NCBI RefSeq assembly: GCF_030253575.1
Contig: NC_080560.1
Coordinates: 35,822,001-35,886,000 of the forward strand
DNA: 64,000 nucleotides
Direction: 5' to 3'
Source: Rhododendron vialii
Taxonomy: Eukaryota > Streptophyta > Magnoliopsida > Ericales > Ericaceae
In this document: positions 21,041 to 32,504 of the stretch, in pieces
How the letters are laid out: every line of letters starts with the position of its first letter
Numbering within the stretch: the stretch's first letter is position 1
Notes under the pieces: generated by a model
Told to the model about the DNA's origin: nothing
Seen by the model: only the letters and a program-made list of their open reading frames with translations
Database searches by the model: none
Program-made: the position numbers and the translations under genes

Positions 21041-21978
21041 AGTAAGAGCTTCGGCTCATAACACATGTACGAGACACGTTTTGATGTAAGGTGTTTTCAA
21101 TGTTTGTTCAATAAGACACATGAGTGGTTTTGAAAATGAAAGGTTGGAATCGAATTACTATTATTGCCATTTCCATTAGTTTTGGTTGCCATCTTTCATT
21201 CTGTGACCGTTCCTGCATTTCATCAACATACATTGTTAGATTAGAGCTTTCTACTGGGCTAGTGTAGCTCAAACCTTACATTATTTTTCAGGTACTAACC
21301 CAGGGCAATAGCTTCATGTTTGGAGTGCATGGATGTGGACATTCTTTTGAAAACTAACATGGAAGGGTTATTTAGCCATCTTTGTAAATCTATTTTTGGA
21401 AGATGTTTTTATAACTCTATTTATAAATCTTTTGATTAAGGAATATTGTAAGTTTTTAACTCTCTTTTGATATTCGGTAATTATGTTAATTTGGGTTTCG
21501 GAGCCAAAGATGTAATCTCTTGGAAACAGAAAGGTTAAATCATTTTGGGCTATCGTACGGATTAATGTGAGGTTTTCTTTATGAAAACCCTTTATATTTA
21601 TGTTGAAAATCGAGGGCGTGACAATGGCATAACAAAACTTAACAACCTCTTAACAACTTATCAAATTTTGTCCATTGGATAATCAAAACTAGCAACCTTT
21701 TGTCAATAACCAATAACCAAATTTAGTGGTCCCTCACATTTTCTTAATCAAGTACTCTTATCATTACATAAAAATCTTCTCTCTCTCTATTAAAAATAGT
21801 TTTTGTTTTTTTAAAAAAAAAAACAGTAAAATTGTGTTTTAAAACTATCTTTTTTTTCAAAAATTGTTATTTTAAAAAAATGTCTTTTTTTTCAAAAGCC
21901 ATTTTTTTTACAACTTTTTTCCTAAAAGTGTTTTTTTCAAAATAAAAGTTTTCAAAAAATTATTTTCTATTTCTAATA

Positions 21979-22253
21979 CTCCGTGCGTCCTTTTTTAAGT
22001 GTCTTGCTTCGTAACTCCAACTTATTAAAAAGACATCATCATTACACCTTTCACATCAACTTTTTCCTCCACTTTCCCCCCTACTTACCCATCATCATTA
22101 CACTTTTACTCACTAACTTTTCAAAATAAAATCTACATTTAGGGACAAAATAGACAATACACCAACTTTTACCCCCCTAACTTTACAAAATGGACACTTA
22201 TTAAGAGACAGCCCAAAATGAAATACTGAACACAAAAAAAGGGACGGAGGGAG
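21979..22253. mobile_element. Stowaway-like MITE nested in the TAA-target MITE
   Basis: It begins CTCCGTGCGTCC after TA and ends GGGACGGAGGGAG before TA. Stowaway-type inverted termini and TA target duplication. Confidence 0.8.
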
Positions 22254-22580
22254 TAACCTGTTTTTATTAGTTTGAAAACTATATTAAAAAAGTTGTTTTA
22301 TATGGTGACAATTTTTAGATTTTTACAAGTTGAAAATGCGATATGGAAAATTTTGGTTATTCAATTTTATTTATGCCATTGTGGACATGTACATTGCTAA
22401 CCTTAGTAACTTCTTAAATGGATAACTAAAAGATAATATGAGAACTTTTGATTATCCATTTTTGTTTATTCTACCGTGGATGCTCTAATAGGAAGTCTCA
22501 TAAGAGTTGCTTTTCACAAGAAAGTAAAAAATTTCATTGGGTTTTTAGTTAAGAGATTGAAAAAATGCAACCGTGCTTAA

Positions 22581-23212
22581 AGCATCAACAATGGATTAAT
22601 CAAAATTAAAATGTTGCTAAGGTTAACAATATTTGCTCAAAAAAGTGCTTACATTGGAATAATCAAACTTACCAACCTCTTAACAACTAATCAAATTTTA
22701 GTCATTGGATAACCAAAACTAGAAATAATCAAATTTAGTGAATTTCATATCTTTCCAATCAAGTACACTCATCATTACACAAAAACTATCTCTCCTCCAT
22801 TTTCACTCTCTCTTTTACTTTTTCAACCATATTGTCAAAAAAAAAAGTTTTTTTTTTTAAATTACACAAAACTGTTTTCTCAAAAAAAAAGAAGTTTTAA
22901 AATTTTTTGTTTTTTCAAAAATTGTTTTCCTTTTTCAAAATTATTTCAAAAATTTGTTATTGGGAAAATTTTGTATTTCTAATAAATTATTTTTATTAGT
23001 TTCAAAAGTATTAAAATAAAAGTTTTCTATATTAATAGATTTTAATTTTTTGTAGTTTGAAAAAGTTATACGACAAATTTTTGTTATCCAATTTTGATTG
23101 TACCATTGTGGACCTTAACGTTGCTAATGTTAGCAACCTCTTAAATTGATAATCAAAAGATGATGTGACTACTTTTGATTATCCAATTTTGATTAGTCCA
23201 CTATGAATGCTC
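22581..23212. mobile_element. TAA-target MITE upstream of PPR copy 4
   Basis: It begins AGCATCAACAATGGATTAAT and ends TCCACTATGAATGCTC, flanked by TAA. The unit 1 upstream region lacks it at the same place (about 310), so it inserted after the flanks were duplicated. Confidence 0.75.
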
Positions 23213-23394
23213 TAAGGAGAGTGAACAAAATTAAATTTATAAATTCCACTATGAGCAATTTTTTCAATTTTGTATTTTTCCATCCAAACTTAACGCAGTG
23301 GGCATTTTCTTTCTTCTAAACTAAACATGCTAAAGCACATTTTCTTTACAAATTTATAGAGATGTCATTTTCCTCATATATTTCAATTAAAATA

Positions 23395-23628
23395 CTCCTT
23401 CAGTTCCAAAATCTTTGATCTCTTAGAAATGTGTGTCATTTTAGATTATTTATATCTTTTGATTTATAAAAATTTATGTAATTTAAAAACTTTGTTTAAT
23501 AGAATTAATCAAAATCTACATCAATTAGGATTCATATCACATATTTTTTAATATTCACATTGAAACATATAGGCAATTGAAAATGACACACTATTCCTAA
23601 AAAGTCTAACATTTTGAGGCGGAGGAAG
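23395..23628. mobile_element. Stowaway-like MITE, paralogue of 546-782
   Basis: Same element and position relative to the PPR start as 546-782. This supports common descent of the upstream regions of units 1 and 4. Confidence 0.65.
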
Positions 23629-23971
23629 TACATTTAAGCATAATCATTTGGATTATTGTCATTAGTCTGAAGTCCAATAGGTATAGAACACACCCTGAAA
23701 TGTTTATAGGCCTGGGGAAAGGAATCCATAGAGCAATTGAAAGAGGGATCACGCAAAAGTATTGAATTACCCTTAAGATGGAAAAGCAAATTTAATCCAA
23801 CAGGTAAGGATAATATAGTAATTTCACATGGATAAAAACACACAAAAAGAAATTGCTGTTGGATACAAGGTGAAAGCCATCTTCTGCTACCGCAGAGAAG
23901 AAAATGGTGATAAGTTGAGAGATTACAAAAGGAGAACTCCGCACATTCCACAGAGAAAAAGAAAAGAGGAG

Positions 23972-24448
23972 ATGATGTCTCAGGTTGGTGTCTCTTCTGC
24001 AATCAGTCCCATGGACTCTTCCAATTCCCCAAAAGGTAATCTTCTCTCTCTACCTCCACACCCATCTCTGATGCATTTTGCAAGAAGAAAGAACTTGATA
24101 CTGCACTGTATGCTTTCATTAAAATTTCATCCAGGGGGTTACATCTTGACATTAAGACATAAAATGTTACGATACAAGGTCTTCGTGAAGAAGGCTTTCT
24201 GGATGAAGCAAAAGGATTCTCTGAAAATGGAACAGAATGGTTTGTTGCCTGATAGTATCACTTACTACGCTGCCGTCTGTGGTTTTCTTGATCAATAGAA
24301 AGTCAACGAGGCTTCGGTATTGGTTGGAGGGTTTTCCGTCACCAATGAATCTACTTTTCCCTTGACTATTGACCTTTCTGCTACTAAAAGACAGGACCCT
24401 TCTCTTCAAGAAGTGATCAAGAAGTTCTTGCGCAATGATGGACATTGA
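23972..24448 (+). pseudogene. PPR copy 4: internally deleted, N terminus joined to the ancestral C terminus
   Basis: The first 33 codons match copies 1-3 (start to PPHPSL), then the sequence jumps at CATCTCTGATGC into the last PPR motifs (DAFCKKKELDTALYAFIK, GLREEGFLDEAKG, NGLLPDSITYYAAVCGFLDQ) and a C-terminal tail ending FLRNDGH with TGA at 24446-24448. The junction shifts the frame. Further breaks are a TAA after LHLDIKT, a small indel near 24,220 and a TAG at 24296-24298. All the tandem motifs are missing, so it cannot encode a working PPR protein. It is valuable because it preserves the C-terminal region that copies 1-3 have lost. Confidence 0.88.
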
Positions 24449-24482
24449 AGTCAGTAGATTGTATAAATTCATTTTATCTTTG

Positions 24483-26452
24483 AAGATAAAGTTCCATTCC
24501 TAAAATATGTAGTCATTATTATGTGATACTCTTTTCTGCTTTTGCCTTTTCGTTTCTTGGTAATTTTAAATTTCCAATGTGATTCTTTAACTTTCTGCAT
24601 ATCACCTTTTGGAGCCAAAACAATTGTGTTTTGTTTCCCGTTCTCTCTTGAACACTGATAGACTCTGTTTTCCATTTTATGTGTCCCTTCTGTGGAGAAA
24701 CCTCAACTGTTTATTCTTGCCCTTTCTTCTCCCATTGCTGCCTTGAGGTGGTTCATGGACATCCATAGTTAAGCCTTTAGCTTGGACCAATACTTTCACA
24801 AAACACCGAGGCGAGTACTAGTAGATGAACCGTTCTAAGGCTTTTTCACCGCTTATACAAATAGGAAGAGAGATAGTTGAGGTCATCCCTAAGAATGATG
24901 AAATTTGAATTTTTTGGGGGATGTTTAAAACCCTTTCGTAATGCTTATCTATCACATGAGAACTGGTATTCATCTTCTTGTCTCTATACCTGTTTTGATT
25001 TGTACATAACAGGGCTGGACCAGGTTTATCTAATAGACACGCGCTCGTGCTCGCACACATACACACATGTTGAGGTTTCAGCATGAAGATAGTCTCAGGG
25101 GCATCTTTCAAATTACTGCTGGAGTTGTAATATGGCATTCTGCGTGAAGCTAAAGTTGTAAGGTAGGAGCACTGGATATTTGATTTGCAATCTGTTGTGG
25201 ACTGTAGCTAATAGCAATATGCAGCATACTCACTTGTGTCTTTTAATTCAGTTTTGGCACATTGATAGAGCTTTAAATTGTGCACCTGTGGTTTTCATTT
25301 TGATACGGTGCAGCGCATTTGTTCCTGTGATTTCTGTGAGAAAGAAAGAAATCTAAGTTGTCTGTTTATTATTGGGCAAAATGCTACTTTTTTTTGCAAA
25401 AAATCGGTAAGTTTATAACCTTTAGAAAATCTTCATGAATTTGTTTTCCATGTTTTTACTTTGTTTAAGTAGACATGCTCGGGTTACTGTTTTTTGCGTA
25501 GTTGGAATCTGCGGAATAGAGTTGGGATATTCCAATGAATGATTGTAGGTAGTATGAGGAATTGTAGTTGCAATTAAGGAATACTCCTCCTGCGCAGGAA
25601 CCTATCATTTTTCTCTTTTTATTTGTTAGAAACTTTTTAGGTTACTTTAAAAGATAAAAACCTTCTGCCAATCTTTTGAATATGTAGCCGTTTGTCACTC
25701 TCCATTTCTACTAACTTTTTGACCAAAAAGTTATTTTCCATTTCATTTTGTGCTCACACTTGCTAAAAACGCTCGAAATGAAATTGAATAGATGTGGCTT
25801 TAGGCACGGGTATGCGGTAGTATTGTATTAATGGGTTTGAAGCTTATAAAAAAATAATAATAATGCGTCTATTGAAGTAGCCAAGTTTGCCCTCTCCCTT
25901 CTGGAAACTGCTCCGTAGGAACTGGAGTATGTTCCTTTCAAGACTAAAGGATAATTTTCAGGTACTTCGTATTTCTCTTTGCTTATTAGTTATGGTGATC
26001 AATGCAGTAAAAAGTATAATAAGTCCTTTCTGAAACACGTGTAGTTCGTTATAGAAGTTCAATAACCCTGTTTGCATAGGTTATTGCTTGAGCCATAAAA
26101 ATTCAAATTGGGATAGTTTTCTTAACAATCAGCTCTTGTATGTATTACTCCCTCCGTCCCCTTATTATAGTCGAGTATTCCATTTTTGGATGTCCCTTAA
26201 TAAGTGTCAATTTGGTAAAGTTATTGGGTAAAAGTTGGTACATTGTCTATTTTGTTCCTAAAAGTATATTCCATTTTGAAAAGTTAGTGAGTAAAAAGTG
26301 TAATGATGATGGGTAAGTAAGGAAAGTGGAGGAAAAAGTTGATGTGAAAGGTATAATGATGATGTTTTTTTAATAAGTTGGAGTTACGAAGTAGGACATT
26401 TTAAAGGGGACGGAGGGAGTATGTTTTTTCTTCGATTATACACGGATTAGAT
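24483..26452. repeat. 3' flank of tandem unit 4 (truncated)
   Basis: Homologous to the other unit flanks until about 26,452 (after GGATTAGATAGGAA), where similarity ends. This is the right border of the tandem array. No supported gene. Confidence 0.8.
26148..26419. mobile_element. Stowaway-like MITE inserted in unit 4
   Basis: CTCCCTCCGTCCCC to GGGGACGGAGGGAG, flanked by TA. Units 1-3 read through the site (TGTATTAGGTTTTTTC), giving a natural empty site. Confidence 0.88.
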
Positions 26453-28070
26453 AGGAAAGGAAAAAAAGAAGGGTATTGATTTTAACACTCCGCTTTAATT
26501 TTTACCATTTACATACTTTTTTTGTGTGTCTTAACTTGGTGTGAATTTACTATATTGCCCCTTTATTTGCGGAAAAGGGAATTTATGAAAAGGTAACAAA
26601 TTATATTCACATGAATAAGGACAATGGAGTGTGGATGGTAAAAAAGAGAGTGAAAATCACTACCCAGAAGCTACAAATATAATATAGGTCCTCCATTTTT
26701 TAACACCCCTCTGCTTCTCAAAACATAGGATCCCATTTATTTAGGCGGATTAGTTATCTGAAACTTCCTAATCAATATTTTATATATGTATTTATTAGCG
26801 TTGTGCTCGTTCAATGCACTGGACCCAAAAAAAATCACATTAGTGTTTTTTCTTATCCCGTATGTTGAGCGGGCGCAACTAGTATAAAACTACCCATCTC
26901 ATATCGTGTATAACGTCTTGCGCAAAGTCTTGCTCCTCCACATTCGAGGCCGCGAGTTCGAAACTCTGTAGCGTCTGTTTTTGTTTGAATGCTGAAAATG
27001 GTTGAAGTACAAAAAACTTCTTCAAAATTGAAGCCAATGGGAGTTGAACCCACCTATTGGGGTGCAATTTTGTTCACCCTTCTTAAAAGATGATGAACAT
27101 TACGCTCCCTCTTATTGATTAAATAGTGTAGGTCCTACCTCTGCAATACACATTTTAATAAGTATGACATCATTTGTGATGGGATCCACACCATTTATGG
27201 TAGAGTCAACACCATTTCAACCAATAGAAAGTAGGGTAATTTTCACCCTATTGAAACAGTACCACAATGCCAACATAAACAACAATACCTATCACACAAA
27301 TAAAAATGCTAAATAATGAATTGCAAATAGTACAAAAAAACCACTGGTCTGTTCATTTTTTGTTAATGTTTTAGTATGTTTAAGTTCCAAGTTTTGTGCT
27401 CTTAGAAAAATATTTAACTATTTTTTGTTCTCGTTATATATTTTTCCTGAACGCATGCTCTTGTTATATTAGATTATGAGAATTTTTTTACTTTAAGCTT
27501 AAGAAGTGACCCCTCTATATAAAATTTTTGAATGCGCCACTACAAATAAGCACATAGAGTACGTACTAAAAATATCAATGGTTCTATAAACTAGTGTAAA
27601 ATGAGAATTATTAAGATCCGTGAGAATATTGGAATACACAGTCAGTATCAAATACTAGCAACTCAACCAAGCAAATAAGATCAGACGTTTTATTAAAATA
27701 ACCACCCCAACAACAACAAAATTGCACTTAATTTCAATCCATCTCCACGGACTTATATATTTAAAGGAAAAAAGGAAAAAAAAAAAAAAAAACCAAAGCA
27801 CAGTACAATAACATAGACTTCAAAGATAACAAGGTCAAAGAGATTGCATCCACTAACTCTTGTTGCAGAAGTAACCCAGGAGATTTGGGCCAAATGAGGA
27901 TGAGAAAATAATAAGTGCTTATTTTCTACGAGTTGGTCTATTCAAATTTTATTGAGAACAAATATTTCAAATCTTGTGACAACTGAAGGGTTAATTCGTT
28001 CATTAATTTCGAGACTGAGTAGTCAAATTAGGCGCAGATTGACTTAGACATCCGGTCATTAAAAGAACGA
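26453..28070. other. Intergenic sequence between the PPR array and GST 1
   Basis: No gene is supported. A MITE fragment of the 6880-7137 family is at 27054-27250. Two tRNA B-box-like strings (GCGAGTTCGAAACTC at about 26,950; the complement of GGGAGTTGAACCCACC at about 27,037) may come from SINEs. The rest is AT-rich and featureless. Confidence 0.5.
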
Positions 28071-28124
28071 ATTTTTTTTCCGGGTAGGAGTCTTATGGAG
28101 AGAATATCTTGTCCCTTTGTGGGG

Positions 28125-29306
28125 TCAATTCCATGTATACAATTGTCTAAAATTAGGTGGTGACTTTATACTAAGTACACCCCTGGCCCCACTTGGCCCA
28201 ACTCTAGCTATTTGTGCACCACTTTCTATCCTTAGCCACTGGAAGTAAATTACCATATTATCCCTGGGTGGCGGCTTGAACTTGATCACAGGGTGGTTGA
28301 GGAAATTTTCCATCCAAGCAGTGGTTGATGGGAATTGAATTGGGTCTACAATTTTCATGCACCCAACTTCCTCCCAAACAGGAAGGATATAGGAGATCCA
28401 TCCAAGCACAAGATCCAAATACCCCAAGCTTTCCCCTCCAAAAAACTTGGTTTTTTTCCCTTTGAGCTCTTCTTCTATCTTCTTCATGCCCTCCCTGACT
28501 TGTTTCAGAGCTCTTTCCTTTTCATCTCCTTGAGAACACAAAGAAATCCATGCATCCACAAAAAGCTATGAAAAAACACAGGTTATCATTTGATTGAAGA
28601 CGTGTTGAGAATTTGAAGGAAAATAAATTCATAAACATCCCATATATAGAAACTTTTACCCATTATTGCACACTCAAATACATGTGCAATTTGAACGTGG
28701 AATATGGCAGTTAAGAGGGCATTTAGTTGGAATACCGTGGCAGTTGAAAGGGATAGTTTTGGTAGTGTAAATCATAAGCCAGACTCAATTTTGAGTCCAC
28801 ACCAAAAGTTTCTCTCCATTTATATATAGAAAGAATAGATATTAAACCATGCATGGACAAAAGATTTTAGAAAATGCAGGATCCCATAAACAAAATTGTT
28901 TAAGTATGAATGATGGAATTGGGAACGTTCGCTAATTCTTAAAAAAAATCAAAACCGTTACCAAATACACCTGAATAAATTGAAGCTCACCTTCTCCTCA
29001 CCAAGATTAGCCAAAAACCGGGCGGTGGCTCTGTCATACGGATCTTGAGGCAAAAGTGGGACTTGTTTCCATGTCTCATCGATGTACTCGAGAATCACAA
29101 GGGACTCGAGTATCACTTTCTCGCCATGAATCAGCACCGGCACCTTCTTGTGAACCGGGTTCAGTTCCAAAATCAGAGGAGTCTTGTTATAGATATCTTC
29201 TTCAATGAATTCATACTCTACACTCTTAAGCCTCAGAGCCCACTCCACTCTCAGTGAATATGGGCTTATCCAAAATCCCACAACCTTTACTGCTTCCTTG
29301 CTCTCC

Positions 29307-29308
<2 letters not shown>
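28125..29308 (-). CDS. Tau-class glutathione S-transferase 1 (two exons)
   Basis: Exon 1 is 29308-28991 and exon 2 is 28565-28125; the intron (28990-28566) has GT-AG ends and phase 0. The product is 252 residues. The thioredoxin-fold N-terminal domain (about 8-83) has the [11 protein letters not shown] motif with the likely catalytic Ser15, the glutathione-site motif [10 protein letters not shown] and the ES pair before [11 protein letters not shown]. The helical C-terminal domain has [16 protein letters not shown]. Tau GSTs are cytosolic and conjugate glutathione to xenobiotics or act as stress-inducible binding proteins. After the usual end ([12 protein letters not shown], about 216) about 35 more residues follow, longer than the roughly 220-230 typical of the class. 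GST 2 is its tandem partner, about 3.2 kb upstream of it. Confidence 0.9.

Positions 29309-29356
<48 letters not shown>
29309..29356. repeat. (GA)24 microsatellite abutting the GST 1 start codon
   Basis: Forty-eight bp of pure GA repeat on the plus strand reads (TC)n on the coding strand and touches the ATG directly. It is presumably 5' UTR. Confidence 0.95.
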
Positions 29357-29359
<3 letters not shown>

Positions 29360-29394
29360 TTATTGCATTGATTAATTATATGTATGGTTGTGGG

Positions 29395-29475
29395 TATATA
29401 TAGGCATATAGGTAGCAATACCATTGCCCAAACTCGGAGGCCAATCAACCTTTGTTATCTGGGACGTCAATCTTG
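29395..29475 (-). promoter_or_regulatory. GST 1 promoter block
   Basis: Read on the minus strand, there is a TGACGTC (29469-29463), an as-1-like core known to drive tau GST induction by TGA factors. Next comes ATTGGCC (CCAAT-type) within the block GGAGGCCAATCAACC, then a TATATATA-like box at about 29,398. The same block occurs upstream of GST 2. Function is inferred. Confidence 0.5.
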
Positions 29476-30092
29476 ACCAAATGGCGGAGAAGGAAATTTT
29501 AACGGAGGGGCCAATTAAAAACGAAAACTTGTCGCAAGGCGTCATTTTTGAAAACTATTTCTTTTCCCCCTAGTTTTTTTATGTTAAGCTTGATGGCTTT
29601 TCGATGATTCGTTTACGAGTAATGAAACATGGTGGTGGCCGGAGGTATTCTTGCCCATTCCACTGCCACCGAATCATGGCCCGTTACTCTTCAAAGTCTC
29701 CCTAGCTTGGCCTATGAATACAAGTTTGCAAGAGGGAAACGGTTCCATTAATACCAATCAAATCCTCTCTTTTTTTTTGTAAACGAGGAACAACCCTGTA
29801 GCCGAGCTACTATTGGACCTGACTGCGCAATTCAAACCCAATTTTAAATATCAATACACAAACTTTCCAACTGGAGGATCAAGTCTTAGTTTTTTGTTGT
29901 CAAAAATTTTATGGTAAAGTTCTACACTATACATGAACCGAAAGATATTTCTTTCAAAAGTATCCCAGAGATGATTATTTAAGTCTCCCTATCCCAATTG
30001 GTCCTTAATTTAATAAGTATATCCCGTTAGTTGTATATGAGGTTTATTGATCATGACCACAATTGTCAAATCCCAATCGGTCATTAATTGAA
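29476..30092. other. Intergenic sequence upstream of GST 1
   Basis: No gene or clear repeat boundary seen. A short T-tract followed by GTAAACGAGGAACAACC (about 29,768) may be the end of an old retroposon. Confidence 0.4.
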
Positions 30093-30457
30093 TCCGTGCG
30101 GCTAAATAAGTCAATTGACTTATTTTTTAATTTTTATTTAAATTTTTTTCGTATTTGTTAGTTTTTCGTCAATTTTTTGGAGATTATTGCATCGTCATGA
30201 AAGAGGAATCTAAAAAGTAAAAAAGTATGATTGAAATTCAATTTTTTTTGAATAAAGACGAAAAAATTGGCTTATTGGCTTATTTTTGTCTTTATTCAAA
30301 AAAATTAGGTTTCAATTGTAATTTTTTACTTTTTAGATTTATCTTATCATGATGATGCAATAATCCCCAAACAAATTGACGAAAAGCTAACAAATACAAA
30401 TTTTTTTTTGAATAAGAACAAAAAAAATAAGACAGTTGACTTATTTAGCCGAACAGG
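30093..30457. mobile_element. Fold-back MITE, second copy of the 13475-13850 family
   Basis: Arms begin CCGTGCGGCTAAATAAGTCA and end TGACTTATTTAGCCGAACAGG. Both arms contain the TATTTGTTAGTTTTTCGTCA motif or its complement. Confidence 0.75.
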
Positions 30458-30861
30458 GAAGTACATTAATCCCGTTAATATATGAGGTTTATTGACCACA
30501 ATTCATAACATAAAAACAATTCAACCTTGACACATTTTGTTGGGAAAAAGAAAATTTTGTTCAAATGTTTTGATGAGCCTAAATATGAACAAAATCCATT
30601 TTAAATATGAATGAGAATTATCTCGTTATGGGAATTGAAAAAGCCAAGGATTGCGCCCGCTTGCCCTCACGGAACATCTAGATGAGATGGGGCTGGGACC
30701 CAGGATTTGTGGGCCCACGACCTGTAGTTCGAGATCTGTGATCTGGTCTAGATTGGTGTGGATTTAATTGTGTTTTATTGCGTCTGAATTGTTCAAGTGT
30801 GGATGGTCCAGTTGCGGAATCCATTGTACGCGACTGATTAATGCCGGATTGATTGCCTAGA

Positions 30862-31500
30862 TTTTTTTTTACAAGATCAAGGTCGATTTCGTATAACTCA
30901 ATTAACCAGATACATCTTTAGTCATCAAAACTTTCACTTCAAGCGCAATACAACCTGTTTGATGAACAAAAAACACTACTAAGACACTTAGAAGCTAGAC
31001 AATGTGCCACTTTGTTTTTCTCCCTGCAGCACCACAAAAAAGACCAATTCCTAGTCCTTGCCCATTCTTTGATGTCTTCCACCATGGTGCTAATTTCCCA
31101 AGGACAGGTTGCCTTGCCTTTGTATCTGCAATTGCTTTAACAAGTTCTAGACAGTCAGTTTCAAAGATTGCTTCATCAAATTTCATCTCCAAGGCAGTGC
31201 TGCAAGCAATCCTAAGGGCCCACGCTTCAATAACAATAGCTGAATCTGCTGCCACTCTATCAACACGCCAACACTGAGCTGCTCCACCACTATCTCTGAC
31301 GATAACGCCAAAGACAGCCACGCTGTGGGAGGATTTAAAAGCTCTATCACTATTAAACTTGATACCAAGCCAAGGAGGGGGAACCCATTTTATATCTCTG
31401 TTGGGTTTCACTGAGGGGCCCTTAGGAACTACAAACAAAGCTCTAAGATAATCACAGTTGGCTTCTAAAGCTCTGTGTATAGTCTCCTTTGGGTTAGGAG
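30862..31500 (-). mobile_element. 5'-truncated LINE fragment with RNase H-like domain
   Basis: An open frame at 31438-30995 encodes an RNase H-like (RVT_3-type) region: KFNSDRAFKSS, then GVIVRDSGGAA, EAWALRIACSTAL and FETDCLELVKAI. These hold the D, E and D positions expected of the fold. Such domains end plant LINE polyproteins. A T-tract at 30862-30870 would be the poly(A) tail on the minus strand. The reverse transcriptase is missing, so it is a dead fragment. Confidence 0.75.
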
Positions 31501-32255
31501 TTTTTATTCAACTCCTGGAGTTAATTGCTGAATTTGTTTTTTTCTCCAGAATTGAATACCCCAAATTCAATTCCCGATATTGAATATTATGTATTGAATT
31601 CTGTAACGAATTCAAAGGCTCCCCTATTGAATTCTGTATTGATTGTATAGGCTTCTCCTATAGCTATATAAAGAGGGTCCTTGGCTTAGTACACCAACCA
31701 GAGCTTCTTCTTCTCGAATCCTTCTTCTTTTTAGAGAGAGTGCAAATACAAGTGGACGGGTAGTCAAAGGTAGTGCTCTTACGGCTGAGTAAGACCGAGT
31801 CAACCATAGGAAATGAACACCGACAGAATCTCCAGAACCGGTGAGACAGCGAATTCGAAACACGGGCCTTGGTTTGAATTTCTACTACTCTTTTACAGTT
31901 TCAGTCTTGTTCAATTCAGTTACTGTAAATTTTGTTTATTGTTGTTTTTCGCACTGTTTTCCTACATGTGATTGTAGAATTTTTGTTAAGATATAGGCAG
32001 TTAAACACGCCCTGAATTGCTGTGTCCGTTTCTGGTCAATAAAGTCTTGCAATTAAGTTTAGGAGGCCAGCGTTTCCTTTATATATATAATATATGTAAC
32101 AAGCACAACTTATATTGATAAAATCTTGTACATATCAAAATGCCTAGCCCATAGGCCTAAAAAACAACATACACAACAATTGACCCAAAAGGTTGGATAC
32201 ATCAATCCTCTAAAAAAATTAACAAGAAAACAAAAGAAATTAAAAACGACAAACT
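31501..32255. other. Unassigned sequence with LTR-like promoter features
   Basis: Contains TATATAAAGAGGG (about 31,665), a CT-rich leader and an AATAAA at about 32,040, an order seen in LTRs. I could not find paired ends or a target duplication, so it is not called. No gene supported. Confidence 0.3.
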
Positions 32256-32354
32256 TTGTGCACGAGGCTCCCGTCATTGCGGGATCTAGGGAAGAGTTAA
32301 TGTATGCAACCTTACCCCTACCAACAGAGAGGTTGTTTCCGCAACTCAAACCTA
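32256..32354 (-). mobile_element. Au-type SINE fragment
   Basis: The plus strand reads GCACGAGGCTCCCGTCATTG, then GGGATCTAGGGAAGAGTTAA, CAACCTTACCCCTACC and GAGAGGTTGTTTCC. In reverse complement this is the body of the tRNA-derived Au SINE widespread in angiosperms (recognised from memory). The tRNA-like head is missing. Confidence 0.75.
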
Positions 32355-32504
32355 CATATTAAAAAGCCGCAAGAATGACAACTGCAATGTTGGAGCCACC
32401 GATCCTCTCATGGGTGTGGCTAGCGGAAGTTGGAGGAATCACGTCGTCGTTTGAGCTCACCATCCCTTCGTACGTACACCAATCAACACGAGGTGGGGAC
32501 TAAA

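Larger units (their letters stand above)
19853..21623. mobile_element. Solo LTR of a retrotransposon (probably Ty3/gypsy), 1,771 bp
   Basis: It starts TGTAGAGACCCGTAAATTTG and ends GAGGGCGTGACA, i.e. TG...CA with ends typical of Tekay/Del-type gypsy LTRs (family call from memory). GTGGC (19848-19852) and ATGGC (21624-21628) are the 5-bp target duplication with one mismatch. The related MITE copy at about 22,650 shows the uninterrupted target. No internal gag-pol domain is present, so this is a recombination-derived solo LTR. An 85-codon frame at 20006-20263 lies inside it and is not considered a gene. A TATCGATA-type array and a 91-bp direct repeat lie inside. Confidence 0.85.
19774..22485. 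mobile_element. TAA-target MITE interrupted by a solo LTR and a Stowaway element
   Basis: Terminal inverted repeats are GAGCATTCACAGTGGAATAA at 19774 and the complement of GAGCATCCACGGTAGAATAA ending 22485. Both ends are flanked by TAA, as in PIF/Harbinger-type MITEs. The solo LTR at 19853-21623 and the MITE at 21979-22253 split it. Another copy of the family is at 22581-23212. Confidence 0.75.

Noticed and set aside
26930-27050. Possible tRNA gene from B-box-like strings
   Set aside because: No cloverleaf with A box, anticodon arm and acceptor pairing could be built; more likely SINE debris.
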